Positions 17,021-25,133 of a DNA stretch of 64,000 nt are shown here, in pieces. Positions within the stretch are counted from its first letter, which is position 1, and each line of letters opens with the position of its first letter. The notes beneath the pieces were generated by a model. The model searched no databases and was not told the origin of the DNA. It saw nothing but the letters and a program-made list of their open reading frames with translations. Source of the DNA: a virus. A program made the position numbers and the translations under genes. The stretch is from positions 1 through 64,000 of the IMG/VR virus record IMGVR_UViG_3300029787_000001; one strand, 5' to 3'.

Positions 17021-18058
17021 ATGCAAGAGGCTTTGACATATGATGACATTCTCCTCCTTCCACAGTATTCCGATATCCGCAGTCGATCTGAAGTGGATAT
17101 CTCAACTGATTTGGGGAAAGGACTAGAAATAGAACTGCCGATTCTTTCATCTCCGATGGACACGATTACTGGACTCCACATGGCTTCCAGCATCTCCCAT
17201 CAGGGTGCAGGCGCAATTATTCATCGATACAACACGTTCCAAGAACAAGCCGCCATAATTGGCAAGGCTGTTTCTATTGCCGAGCAACACGACAAGCCTC
17301 ATAACATTGGCTTTGCTGTTGGTCTGGGTTCTGATGCTCTTGACAGGGTCCATGCTTGTCTGGATGCGGGTGCAACGTTCGTTTGTGTCGATGTCGCTCA
17401 CGGGCATCATGTTATGATGAAAGAAGGTCTCCAGAACCTAAGAGCTATTTTTGGTGAAAAGCTTCACATTATGGCAGGCAATGTTGCAACCCTTCAGGCA
17501 ATCAACGATCTTGCAGATTGGGGAGCAGATTCTGTTCGTTGCAACATTGGTGGTGGCTCGATTTGCTCTACCCGTGTACAAACAGGACACGGACACCCAG
17601 GGCTTCAAACTATCATTGATTGCGCTAAGACCGACCGTGATGTAACAATCATTGCAGACGGTGGCATACGCAACTCTGGTGACATTGTGAAAGCCCTCGC
17701 GGCAGGAGCCGACGCAGTTATGTTAGGCTCTTTACTTGCTGGAACACGAGAGTCGCCCGGAGAAGTCTTTGTAGACGCCAAGGGCAGCAAGTATAAAACT
17801 TATCGAGGAATGGCGTCGAAAGAAGCCCAGATAAACTGGCGTGGTAAGTATTCTTCTTTTGAAGGAGTCTCCAGCACTGTTCCCTATCGGGGCAAAGTCC
17901 GCAACGTGCTTGTAGATCTTGAGAAGGGCATTCGTTCTGGGCTATCTTATTCTGGCGCTCGTTCAATTGAAGCGCTTCAGAATAACGCCAAGTTTGTTCG
18001 TCAGACCTCCGCAGGTCTGGGTGAGAGCAGGACGCACATTACAAGTCGGAAGTGGTAA
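17021..18058 (+). CDS. guaB: IMP dehydrogenase/GMP reductase family protein, probably IMP dehydrogenase
   Basis: 345 residues from ATG 17021; an earlier in-frame ATG lies inside the thioredoxin gene. [14 protein letters not shown] opens it. The catalytic loop G-G-G-S-I-C-S-T-R carries the Cys, then [24 protein letters not shown] and E-G-V. The end [11 protein letters not shown] is typical of IMP dehydrogenase, whereas length without CBS domains and T-G-x-G-x-P-x-L resemble GMP reductase. IMP to XMP is favoured. With purA the phage covers both branches from IMP. Confidence 0.88.
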   Translation: MQEALTYDDILLLPQYSDIRSRSEVDISTDLGKGLEIELPILSSPMDTITGLHMASSISHQGAGAIIHRYNTFQEQAAIIGKAVSIAEQHDKPHNIGFAVGLGSDALDRVHACLDAGATFVCVDVAHGHHVMMKEGLQNLRAIFGEKLHIMAGNVATLQAINDLADWGADSVRCNIGGGSICSTRVQTGHGHPGLQTIIDCAKTDRDVTIIADGGIRNSGDIVKALAAGADAVMLGSLLAGTRESPGEVFVDAKGSKYKTYRGMASKEAQINWRGKYSSFEGVSSTVPYRGKVRNVLVDLEKGIRSGLSYSGARSIEALQNNAKFVRQTSAGLGESRTHITSRKW

Positions 18059-18399
18059 TGCCAGACGGTCCAAATTATGGCGAAGATGTAAAGTCTATCC
18101 GCTTTTGGGTTTATGACGATGACCACGCACGACTCTTGATAAGACTAAGACACAGCAACCTTGCAGCATCACAATTCTTTCGTGCTGTTATCGACGGGGT
18201 TCTTCAGGAAGATCCAAACATCATCTCTTTTCTGGATGATTACGCGATTGAACACAAGAAGCTTTCTATGAATAGATTTAAAAAGTCCCTGAAGTTAAGA
18301 AAGAGAGGAAAAGAAGTCCTAGAAGATTATGGGCTACTTGACGATTCAGAAAAACAAAAGCTATTTGATTTAATAGCAGAGGAGTTTCCAGACCTATGA
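18058..18399 (+). CDS. Hypothetical phage protein upstream of a sigma-4-like gene
   Basis: 113 residues from ATG 18058 (TAATG overlap with guaB). I-R-F-W-V-Y-D-D-D-H-A-R-L-L-I-R-L-R is followed by helices A-A-S-Q-F-F-R-A-V-I-D-G-V and a basic segment R-F-K-K-S-L-K-L-R-K-R-G-K. The strand-helix-helix start recalls ribbon-helix-helix regulators, but this is weak. It overlaps the next gene by ATGA. Confidence 0.6.
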   Translation: MPDGPNYGEDVKSIRFWVYDDDHARLLIRLRHSNLAASQFFRAVIDGVLQEDPNIISFLDDYAIEHKKLSMNRFKKSLKLRKRGKEVLEDYGLLDDSEKQKLFDLIAEEFPDL

Positions 18400-18686
18400 A
18401 TAAAAAAGACCTAATGGTGTGCGCGCAGCAATGCTTAAAAGACAAAGAGTGCTGTGACGCCAAGAAGTGTAGATTTCACATAGACTATGAAGACGAGTTC
18501 AATTGTTCTATGATTTCGATTTATGAGAATGGAACATTGTCTTTGCGGGAAATCGCAAAGCGCGAGGGACTGTCTTTTGCTCGTATAAAACAAATTCAAG
18601 ACAAAGCACTAATTAAGTTAAAGAAAAGATTACCAGACGGCTCAGAATTATTGGCAAGTTCGAGTAAGTCAGACTATTTATTTTGA
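18396..18686 (+). CDS. Sigma-region-4-like helix-turn-helix protein
   Basis: 96 residues. An N-terminal Cys-rich part (C-A-Q-Q-C, C-C-D-A-K-K-C) may bind zinc. The segment L-S-L-R-E-I-A-K-R-E-G-L-S-F-A-R-I-K-Q-I followed by A-L-I-K-L-K-K-R-L matches sigma70 region 4.2, which reads the -35 box. No region 2 is visible, so it is likelier a regulator or appropriation factor than a full sigma factor. It might read the CTATTTA or the TTGACA promoters; this is speculation. Confidence 0.65.
   Translation: MNKKDLMVCAQQCLKDKECCDAKKCRFHIDYEDEFNCSMISIYENGTLSLREIAKREGLSFARIKQIQDKALIKLKKRLPDGSELLASSSKSDYLF
18674..18682 (+). promoter_or_regulatory. CTATTTATT motif upstream of the acidic repeat protein
   Basis: CTATTTATT overlaps the end of the sigma-4-like gene and lies 28 bases before ATG 18711. 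Same core as at 1473 and 26916. Confidence 0.25.
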
Positions 18687-18710
18687 GTTTTATAAAGGAG
18701 ATTTAAAACT

Positions 18711-19400
18711 ATGGCCCGCAAAACACTATTAACAGAATCCGAGATTCGCCAGTTTATGAAGCTAGCGAACATCCAGCCCCTACAAGAAATGGGTGGCGAA
18801 CTACCAGTTCCCGGCATGAGAGATGACGAGGACGAAGACGAACCCGGCATGCGTGACATGCGCGAAGAAGAGAAAGATGAAGATCCTCCCGGCATGAGAG
18901 ACATGCGTGAAGAGGAAGAGGACGAAGATCCTCCCGGTATGCGCGACATGCGCGAGGAAGAAGAGGAAATGGAAATGGACGCCGAAATGGATGCACCTGC
19001 ACCCGAAGGCGACATGGAAATGGACATGGGCGCTGACATGGACATGGGAGCCGATGGCGGGAAAGAAGAGCAGTTTGCAGACATCGTAGACAAGCTCGCA
19101 GATCTACTCGGTCTCGACGCCGACGTAGAGGTCGGTGAAGGTGAGATGGAAATGGGGGGTGATGCTGAAGACGTAGAAGGTGGTGAACTAAAGGTCGATG
19201 CCGCTCCCGAAGGTGAAGACGAAGAGCCAATGATGGAAGTTGAAGACGACGTGATGAACGAAGACGAAGAGATGAATGAAGAAGAAATTGTACAAGAAGT
19301 TGCTCGTCGTGTTGCAGCCCGCCTTCTTCGTGAACAGAAGCAAGATGCTATGGCGACCAAGCTAGCCGAGAGCATTTTCGCGAGACTCACTTCAAAATAA
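18711..19400 (+). CDS. Very acidic repeat protein, possible scaffold-like or core protein
   Basis: 229 residues. The N-terminus L-L-T-E-S-E-I-R-Q-F-M-K-L-A recalls tagged virion or core proteins. Residues about 33-86 hold four imperfect repeats of P-G-M-R-D-M-R-E-E-E-x-D-E-D-P. A Met/Asp/Glu-rich stretch follows with E-M-D-M repeats, and a helical C-terminus (E-E-I-V-Q-E-V-A-R-R-V-A-A-R-L-L) closes it. Overall extreme acidity, internal repeats and helices are typical of phage scaffolds, but the capsid genes are not here. The protein could instead be a nucleic-acid mimic. Confidence 0.65.
   Translation: MARKTLLTESEIRQFMKLANIQPLQEMGGELPVPGMRDDEDEDEPGMRDMREEEKDEDPPGMRDMREEEEDEDPPGMRDMREEEEEMEMDAEMDAPAPEGDMEMDMGADMDMGADGGKEEQFADIVDKLADLLGLDADVEVGEGEMEMGGDAEDVEGGELKVDAAPEGEDEEPMMEVEDDVMNEDEEMNEEEIVQEVARRVAARLLREQKQDAMATKLAESIFARLTSK
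18812..18968 (+). repeat. In-gene tandem repeats, about 45 bases each
   Basis: Units beginning CCCGGCATGAGAGA or close variants recur with period about 45-48 bases within the acidic protein gene. The variable third positions show that the array is not brand new. Confidence 0.7.
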
Positions 19401-19404
19401 TAGC

Positions 19405-19433
19405 TTGACAAAAATCTCCTGAGCCGCTATAAT
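19405..19433 (+). promoter_or_regulatory. Perfect consensus sigma70 promoter
   Basis: TTGACA, 17 bases, TATAAT: a full match to both boxes, the strongest in the window. It lies just after the acidic protein and drives the membrane protein and clpP. A hairpin starts within the -10 box. Confidence 0.9.
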
Positions 19434-19466
19434 AACCATCTAGGTAACCATGCCTAGGTGGTTATT
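19431..19466 (+). terminator. Hairpin directly after the promoter, attenuator or leader structure
   Basis: AATAACCATCTAGG pairs with CCTAGGTGGTTATT (14 pairs, one G-U) with an 8-base loop, followed by TTATTT. It sits from the -10 box through the start of the transcript, so it may terminate reads from upstream, attenuate the new RNA or be an operator. Confidence 0.6.
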
Positions 19467-19481
19467 TTATTTGGAGAGACA

Positions 19482-19904
19482 ATGGAAATTATCGTTAGCA
19501 TAGTAATAGCAGGCAGTTCGTTCTTACTTGGGTGGCTTACTTGTTCTGGCTTATACTTTTTCAAAGCCACAAGACTTACAGCACTTATTGTAAAAATGTC
19601 TTATGCTTTCTACTTGACAATTATTAACAAAGGGTTAGAATATCTACACTATGCACACACAAACAGGCTAGAAGCTCTTCGTAAAAACGGCAAGTCCTAT
19701 GGGCATGAAGAGTATGAGTCTCTTAAAAGAGACAACGATAAAGTCACCGAACGCTACAAAGATAATTCAATCACCTATTTACTCCAGGCACACCCAGATT
19801 TGTTTAAAGACTTTATCGAGTTTGATGATTGGAGGGGGTCACAAAGATTCCTAAACAACAACAAGATGGCAGCCATTATGTTTTCAAAGGAGACAAACAA
19901 ATGA
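19482..19904 (+). CDS. Membrane-anchored protein
   Basis: 140 residues from ATG 19482 behind GGAGAGACA. An N-terminal transmembrane segment I-I-V-S-I-V-I-A-G-S-S-F-L-L-G-W-L leads into a second hydrophobic stretch and a charged helical domain (L-K-R-D-N-D-K-V-T-E-R-Y-K-D). Family unknown. It overlaps clpP by ATGA, suggesting that the products act together at the membrane. Confidence 0.7.
   Translation: MEIIVSIVIAGSSFLLGWLTCSGLYFFKATRLTALIVKMSYAFYLTIINKGLEYLHYAHTNRLEALRKNGKSYGHEEYESLKRDNDKVTERYKDNSITYLLQAHPDLFKDFIEFDDWRGSQRFLNNNKMAAIMFSKETNK
19614..19641 (+). promoter_or_regulatory. Possible internal promoter before clpP
   Basis: TTGACA, 16 bases, TAGAAT inside the membrane protein gene. Could raise clpP expression, or be chance. 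Confidence 0.35.
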
Positions 19905-20590
19905 TGCGTAAGATTATTGGAAAGATTATTGACATGGTGCTCCCTCCTGTAAAGGCAGAAGAAGCATCCAAGGAAGCCAATGGAGAAGCAGAGTCCAAGT
20001 CTGAACTTAAAACAATCAGTCTTGAACAACTACTCGGCGGCGATGCCCCCAAAGAGCCCGACCTTCGAGTTATTGGTCTCTACTCCGCAGTTGAAGACGA
20101 GAAGGTAGCCGAGCTTACACAAGCCCTGATTTACCTAAATGAAGTGAATCGCCTGCTTCCTGAAGACAAAGAAAAGAAGCCTGTTGAATTCTATATCAAC
20201 ACTTATGGCGGCAGCGCAGATGATATGTTTGCTCTTTACGATGTCATGCAAACTGTTATGGAAGAGACAGAAATCCACACCATCGGTGTTGGAAAGGTTA
20301 TGTCCGCTGGAACCCTGCTCCTCGCAGCAGGAACTAAGGGCAAGCGCAAGATTGGCAAGAACTGTCGAATCATGATTCACAATGTCTCTTCAGGAAACTT
20401 TGGCATACTTCCAAACTTAGCAAATGAACTTGAAGCCATACAGCGCTTGCAAGAAGACTACATCGTCGCTATGGTTGAGAACACAAAGTTTACACGCAAG
20501 AAGCTAGAGAAACTACTTAATGAAAAAGTAAACATCTACCTTGATGCTGAAGAAGCGATCAAGTATGGTCTTGCCGACGAAATAATGTAA
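19901..20590 (+). CDS. ClpP-like serine protease
   Basis: 229 residues from ATG 19901. A variable N-terminal part of about 65 residues, partly charged, precedes the ClpP fold: F-Y-I-N-T-Y-G-G-S, G-V-G-K-V-M-S-A-G-T-L-L-L-A-A-G with the nucleophile Ser, I-M-I-H-N with the His, and A-E-E-A-I-K-Y-G-L-A-D-E-I with the Asp region. Phage ClpP homologues may degrade host proteins or act as prohead proteases. The acidic protein just upstream and the L-x-E tags elsewhere keep the second role open. Confidence 0.88.
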   Translation: MMRKIIGKIIDMVLPPVKAEEASKEANGEAESKSELKTISLEQLLGGDAPKEPDLRVIGLYSAVEDEKVAELTQALIYLNEVNRLLPEDKEKKPVEFYINTYGGSADDMFALYDVMQTVMEETEIHTIGVGKVMSAGTLLLAAGTKGKRKIGKNCRIMIHNVSSGNFGILPNLANELEAIQRLQEDYIVAMVENTKFTRKKLEKLLNEKVNIYLDAEEAIKYGLADEIM

Positions 20591-20599
20591 GGGGTTGTT

Positions 20600-21496
20600 A
20601 TGTCTGATAGTTTGTTGATGCTTCTCGAAATGATCGAGGAGGCTTTAAAAGAAGCCAAAAGAGATGCTGTTCCTGACACACTCGCAAGGCTTGTCCCAAT
20701 TGAGAAAGCCTCGGAGGCAGAGCGTGCAGTCTATGACACAGAGCTACAGACAATTCAAGACCCTGATGGTACGTCTAGAGAGATAGAGGTTGTTAGGATT
20801 CCAATTACGTTGAAAACCAACACTGGTCTTGGCGCCGAGAAGCACCTCAAAGTCTCTTTGGAAACTCATTTCAAATCAAGGGGGCAGCGATTTTCTGACT
20901 ACAAAGTGGGAGATCCTCAGGGATCAGGTCCAAACCCTGACATTGTGGTTTCCGCGCCTACAGAATCTATAGCATTTGAGGTTAAGAACTCTCCAGGCGG
21001 TCTCGTAGATTACGGACAATCTGATTTGTTTTTTAATGGTCAGGAATGGGTTTTGGTTAGCGATAACCCCGAGCTTAGGCGGTCATTTGATTATTTGAAG
21101 AATAAAATTCCAGTCAACCTCGACATTCCCACAAACACCGTTTCTGTCTCAATAGAACAAGCAAAAAGATTAGCTAATGAAGGTCTCAGGGCTTCTGTTA
21201 AGGTTCCTGTTACCAACATAGCAAATTATTACGCACCCAAAAATCGGTTTATCTTTATTAGAAACACTGATTCGGTTTATTGCCTTCGGAAAGACGACCC
21301 GCTAATCAAAGAAGGGATTCCCTATTTTGCAAATAGCGTAAGTGGTGCCATAACATCGTTTAGGATCAAGAATCAAGGTAAAAAAGCATCACCCAACAGA
21401 AGGTTCAGGTTCAAACTAACCCAGAGGATTGCAAGTGATAAAGATATAGAGGCTGGGATGGGTTTGGATGACGCCCTCCCCCTTATCTTCCCTTGA
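20600..21496 (+). CDS. PD-(D/E)XK nuclease-like protein, paralogue of the next gene
   Basis: 298 residues. G-P-N-P-D-I-V-V followed by A-F-E-V-K-N-S-P-G-G-L-V-D-Y-G-Q gives D...E-x-K as in restriction-type nucleases. The stretch after it (W-V-L-V) matches the downstream neighbour in position (W-K-L-K). A long helical N-terminus and a C-terminal basic strand region flank the core. Its stop TGA lies within the next TTGACA. Likely role is DNA cleavage or a decoy; not proven. Confidence 0.6.
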   Translation: MSDSLLMLLEMIEEALKEAKRDAVPDTLARLVPIEKASEAERAVYDTELQTIQDPDGTSREIEVVRIPITLKTNTGLGAEKHLKVSLETHFKSRGQRFSDYKVGDPQGSGPNPDIVVSAPTESIAFEVKNSPGGLVDYGQSDLFFNGQEWVLVSDNPELRRSFDYLKNKIPVNLDIPTNTVSVSIEQAKRLANEGLRASVKVPVTNIANYYAPKNRFIFIRNTDSVYCLRKDDPLIKEGIPYFANSVSGAITSFRIKNQGKKASPNRRFRFKLTQRIASDKDIEAGMGLDDALPLIFP

Positions 21497-21521
21497 CAGC
21501 ACCCAACAACTCGGTTACACT
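21493..21521 (+). promoter_or_regulatory. Promoter with embedded stop codon
   Basis: TTGACA, 17 bases, TACACT, then ATAAACATAACATGGAGGAC. Its leader matches those at 11912 and 13373, all three in the nuclease/methylase blocks. Confidence 0.82.
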
Positions 21522-21543
21522 ATAAACATAACATGGAGGACTC

Positions 21544-22275
21544 ATGCCCGCAGGACAAGGCGGACGCCACTACGAGCGATTGCTCGTGTCAAAAATCAAC
21601 TACTTCGCTCTACAGCATGGACTAGATCTGGAGTGTTCAGACCCAGCCGGAGCAAACAAGAATGAGAAAGACATCAAGATCACTGGTGTCAAGTCACTCA
21701 CGATTGAGGCAAAGAACACCATCGGCAAGCGTGGTGAGTTTGGACAGTTCCAGCTAAAGTGGGCTGATGGAGAGTGGAAGCTAAAGAAAAGCAAGAACTC
21801 GGACCTGACAAAGAGGATCTTTGATGCTGTTGTCTCAAAACTCCCATCAGTTGAGGGCTATGATGCTCTTAGCTACACCAATCTAAACTTTGAGATTGCA
21901 GATAACCTGCGCAATGCTTGGCTTGGCTCTCGTTTTGAAGATGGCAAGTATGCTGGCTTTGACATTATCGATGTTGATGCCTCCGAGATTGGTCTATCTG
22001 CTTCCGGCATCATCGAAGAATACTATGCCGGTAACGATGCAATCCAGATCGATGGCTATGGGCTATACGGCTTGAGCGAAAAGATTCCAACCAAGTTTTC
22101 AGACGCAGATCCTTGGGTAAAGGTAAAGTTCCGTGTAAAGTATCACGGCGGATTCAAGAAGGGTAAGCCCCGCTACTCCTTCACGGTTGTTCCATTTGTG
22201 GAAGACCTTGCGGCATCTGACCTAGATCTTGAGGATGACGAGACACTAAAGCAAATCTTCATGGAGGAAACTTGA
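21544..22275 (+). CDS. PD-(D/E)XK nuclease-like protein
   Basis: 243 residues. G-Q-G-G-R-H-Y-E-R opens a helix; E-K-D-I-K-I-T-G then L-T-I-E-A-K-N-T-I-G-K-R-G-E-F-G-Q gives D...E-x-K. The second half ends in F-R-V-K-Y-H-G-G-F-K-K-G-K-P-R-Y-S-F, similar to the end of the gene upstream (R-R-F-R-F-K-L). A D12 methylase follows by TTGA overlap, again a nuclease-methylase order. Confidence 0.65.
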   Translation: MPAGQGGRHYERLLVSKINYFALQHGLDLECSDPAGANKNEKDIKITGVKSLTIEAKNTIGKRGEFGQFQLKWADGEWKLKKSKNSDLTKRIFDAVVSKLPSVEGYDALSYTNLNFEIADNLRNAWLGSRFEDGKYAGFDIIDVDASEIGLSASGIIEEYYAGNDAIQIDGYGLYGLSEKIPTKFSDADPWVKVKFRVKYHGGFKKGKPRYSFTVVPFVEDLAASDLDLEDDETLKQIFMEET

Positions 22276-23033
22276 AATCACCACTACGTTATCCCGGTGG
22301 CAAGACACGAGCAATCAAGCACCTGCTGCCTCACATTCCAGAGGGAGACATCTGCGCCCCATTCATGGGCGGTGGATCGCTGGAACTAAGATTGGCTGAA
22401 GATAGGAAGGTCTATGCTTATGATGCTTTCTACCCTCTCTACAACTTTTGGAATTGCTTGCTCACCGACAAAGAAGAACTAGTAAAAGAAGTTCGTGCGC
22501 TACATCCGGTAGATAAGACTGGCTTCAAGACGCTGCGAGAGCTACTCAAGTCTTACAACAGCAAGCATCTACAGTCTTATGTTGCGGCTGCCGCTTACTT
22601 TGCAATCAATCGCTCTTCGTTTTCAGGCGCAACATTGTCAGGTGGTTATTCAAAGCAAGCAGCCGATGGGCGCTTCAACGAGAATAGCATCAAGAGGTTG
22701 GAGAACTTCGACGCACCCAACTTAACAGTAGGCTTTAAGAGCTTTGAGGAGTCGATAGAGCTTCACAAAAAAGAGTTCTTATACTTGGACCCTCCCTATT
22801 TTCTAGAAGAAAAGAGCAAGCTTTATGGCAAGAACGGAGACATGCATGAAGATTTTGATCATAAATTGTTGCATTCCCTCTTGACAAATCGTCAGAACTG
22901 GTTATTATGTTACAATGATTGTGACTTCATTCGTCAGCATTACTCGGACTGCGAAATAATCCCAGCCGAATGGGCTTACGGAATGAACAAAAGCAAGAAG
23001 TCAAACGAAGTTTTCATTATTTCACGAGGTTAA
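22272..23033 (+). CDS. D12-class DNA adenine methyltransferase (second)
   Basis: 253 residues from TTG 22272, whose ribosome-binding site GGAGGA is in the gene before. Y-P-G-G-K-T-R-A-I is motif X, A-P-F-M-G-G-G-S-L-E-L motif I and Y-L-D-P-P-Y-F motif IV. Only weakly similar to the methylase at 12450, so target sequences probably differ. A paralogue lacking these motifs is at 25477. Confidence 0.9.
   Translation: MKSPLRYPGGKTRAIKHLLPHIPEGDICAPFMGGGSLELRLAEDRKVYAYDAFYPLYNFWNCLLTDKEELVKEVRALHPVDKTGFKTLRELLKSYNSKHLQSYVAAAAYFAINRSSFSGATLSGGYSKQAADGRFNENSIKRLENFDAPNLTVGFKSFEESIELHKKEFLYLDPPYFLEEKSKLYGKNGDMHEDFDHKLLHSLLTNRQNWLLCYNDCDFIRQHYSDCEIIPAEWAYGMNKSKKSNEVFIISRG
22881..22908 (+). promoter_or_regulatory. 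Possible groEL promoter inside the methylase gene
   Basis: TTGACA, 16 bases, TATTAT, 128 bases before groEL. A second -10-like TACAAT lies 3 bases later but too far from the -35 box. Confidence 0.45.
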
Positions 23034-23035
23034 AA

Positions 23036-24616
23036 ATGACAAACAAGATGGTGTTCGCAAACAACGAAGAACTACGGCAGAAGATTCTAAACGGAGCCAA
23101 TAAGCTGGCTGACTATGTTTCTTCTACTCTCGGACCAAAGGGCAGGACCGTTCTCCTCAAAGAGCAGGACAAGTCTGCATTCGCGACCAAAGATGGTGTC
23201 ACGGTCGCCCAGTTCGTTCAGTTGGACGATGAGTTTGAAAACGCTGGCGCGCAGATTATTCGCCAAGCTGCAAACGAAACCAACACAAGCGCAGGCGACG
23301 GGACCACAACGGCTACTGTTCTTGCGAGAGCAATTCTGAACGAAGCACAACGGCACATAGTTGCCGGCGTTTCGCCAATCGAACTACAAAGAGGTATAGA
23401 TGCAACTGTTTCAGAGATCTGCAAGAATTTATCAGAAATGTCGAGACCGGTTACTAGCATTGACGACATCAAGCACATTGCCACGATTTCTGCCAATAAC
23501 GACTCCACTATTGGGGATCTTATTGCTTTGGCTGTGGACAAAGTTGGACAAGATGGTTCTATAACAATCGAAGAGTCTCGCTCAATGGAAACTTCCATCG
23601 ATGTCACAGAAGGCTTCCGCTTTTCCGCTGGCTATTGTGCGTCTGCGTTTGTTAATGATGAACGCAGAAATGTAATGAGCTATGAAGAGCCACTTGTCAT
23701 GGTCACAGACTACAAGATTACACAAGTAGAACAGATACTACCAATTCTTGAGTTGGTTGCAAGAGAGGCGCGTCCCCTTGTTATTATTGCAGAGGACATT
23801 GAAGGTCAAGCCCTCGCAGCGATGATTATGAATGCTATGCGTGGATCTCTGAAGATTGCAGGAATCAAGGCTCCCTTCTATGGAGAAGAGCGCCGACACC
23901 TGCTCTCAGACCTCGCAATGTCTACGGGTGCAACCTTTATTACTAGAGAGTCTGGGCAAAAACTACAGACCACAACCCTTGATCAGCTTGGTTCAGCAAA
24001 ATCTGTTGAGAGCACAAAGGTTGGCACTATTCTTGTCGGAGGAAACTGCGACTATGAGGGAGTAGAGACTCGCATTGAAAGCCTAAAGAACGAAATTGCT
24101 AACACAGATGACTTTGCAGAATGCGAGCGCATCCAGGGACGCATCGTTCGACTATCATCAGGCGTGGCGGTTATTCATGTTGGTGGCGCGACTCAAGTAG
24201 AGATGACAGAACGCAAGCATCGCATTGAAGACGCGCTTGAAGCAGTCCGATCCGCCCAGGAAGAGGGAGTGATTGGTGGCGGTGGCACTGCCTTGTTGCG
24301 TGCGAGCAATTCTATTACAATTGTAACTGACCACAATGAACAGGCAATCGGCATGACTATCGTCAAGGCTGCTTGTCAAGCACCCTTCCGCCAAATGTGC
24401 AGAAACGGAGGCAACAGCGAAGACCTCCTTCTGGCACACGTTCTCGACCAGCCCAATGACATGGGTTATGATTTCCGCACTGGGGGTTTGATTGATCTCT
24501 ATCAGCGTGGTATCCTAGATCCTGTGAGAGTAACTAAGTCCGCGCTAAAGAACGCAGCTTCTTGTGCTGGCACGCTCATCACAACAAACTATGGGATTAT
24601 TGAAGTGCCATCATGA
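23036..24616 (+). CDS. groEL: GroEL-like chaperonin
   Basis: 526 residues, near full length (host GroEL about 548). T-L-G-P-K-G-R-T-V, K-D-G-V-T-V-A, and A-G-D-G-T-T-T-A-T-V-L-A are the ATP-site motifs; E-G-V-I-G-G-G-G-T-A-L-L comes near the end. The Gly-Gly-Met tail is missing. It may fold a phage protein that host GroEL handles poorly. No GroES gene is in view, so it would use the host co-chaperonin or none. ATG 23036 is chosen; an upstream in-frame start overlaps the methylase. Confidence 0.95.
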   Translation: MTNKMVFANNEELRQKILNGANKLADYVSSTLGPKGRTVLLKEQDKSAFATKDGVTVAQFVQLDDEFENAGAQIIRQAANETNTSAGDGTTTATVLARAILNEAQRHIVAGVSPIELQRGIDATVSEICKNLSEMSRPVTSIDDIKHIATISANNDSTIGDLIALAVDKVGQDGSITIEESRSMETSIDVTEGFRFSAGYCASAFVNDERRNVMSYEEPLVMVTDYKITQVEQILPILELVAREARPLVIIAEDIEGQALAAMIMNAMRGSLKIAGIKAPFYGEERRHLLSDLAMSTGATFITRESGQKLQTTTLDQLGSAKSVESTKVGTILVGGNCDYEGVETRIESLKNEIANTDDFAECERIQGRIVRLSSGVAVIHVGGATQVEMTERKHRIEDALEAVRSAQEEGVIGGGGTALLRASNSITIVTDHNEQAIGMTIVKAACQAPFRQMCRNGGNSEDLLLAHVLDQPNDMGYDFRTGGLIDLYQRGILDPVRVTKSALKNAASCAGTLITTNYGIIEVPS

Positions 24617-24849
24617 TAAAAGGAGACTTGGTTCATATCCCGCAGGGAACGCTCTTGCTGAGAGAAAGAAACAAGACTTTATGGGATGGCACAGCTTACA
24701 TCAAGTGCGAGAAGCCGATTCGTGCTCTTTTTTGGGAGCGAGATCCAAAAGAACCTCGTTGGGGTTTTATTTACTACAAAGAGACCGTTTGGTCTGTTAA
24801 GATGAGAGAGATTTACCCAATAATACAGGAGATTGGAAATGCTAGTTAG
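24613..24849 (+). CDS. VGD-related small protein
   Basis: 78 residues, M-I-K-G-D-L-V-H-I-P start (Val-Gly replaced by Lys-Gly), T-A-Y-I-K-C centre and aromatic G-F-I-Y-Y. ATGA overlap with groEL. A diverged member of the family. Confidence 0.6.
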   Translation: MIKGDLVHIPQGTLLLRERNKTLWDGTAYIKCEKPIRALFWERDPKEPRWGFIYYKETVWSVKMREIYPIIQEIGNAS

Positions 24850-25129
24850 ACTAACAGAGATTTGTGGAACCGGCGCCGTTACAACTGGTCGTAAGTATGC
24901 GCTGCGTGAAGTGTTTGTAAATCCAGAGCACGTTGTAATGGTGAGGGAAGAGCACCAACTTAGGCAACTAAACGAGCATGGAATGCTCACCGAGGGGCTC
25001 AATAAAGAGCACCGCTTTTCAAAGATCACTATTGACAAAGGCACGACAGGAACAGAGATCACGGTTGTTGGAGACCCCGACACTGTGGAGAATGCCTTGA
25101 ATAGTCGCAGCCATGTGTTGAAGGGATGA
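24839..25129 (+). CDS. Hypothetical protein
   Basis: 96 residues. ATG 24839 follows AGGAGATTGGAA; a TTG two codons earlier is possible. Start M-L-V-R-L-T-E-I-C-G-T-G-A-V, then Y-A-L-R-E-V-F-V-N-P-E-H-V-V-M-V and T-G-T-E-I-T-V-V-G-D. The strand-rich make-up resembles small beta proteins; family not recognised. Confidence 0.6.
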   Translation: MLVRLTEICGTGAVTTGRKYALREVFVNPEHVVMVREEHQLRQLNEHGMLTEGLNKEHRFSKITIDKGTTGTEITVVGDPDTVENALNSRSHVLKG

Positions 25130-25133
25130 AAAG

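Noticed and set aside
17021-18058. GMP reductase
   Set aside because: Length and the T-G-x-G-x-P block fit, but the C-terminal A-G-x-x-E-S-x-x-H element and the E-G-V loop fit IMP dehydrogenase better.
18674-19411. Long open frames on the - strand opposite the acidic repeat protein
   Set aside because: They are Ser/Arg-rich mirror frames of a low-complexity acidic gene, with no ribosome-binding site; all real neighbours are on the + strand.
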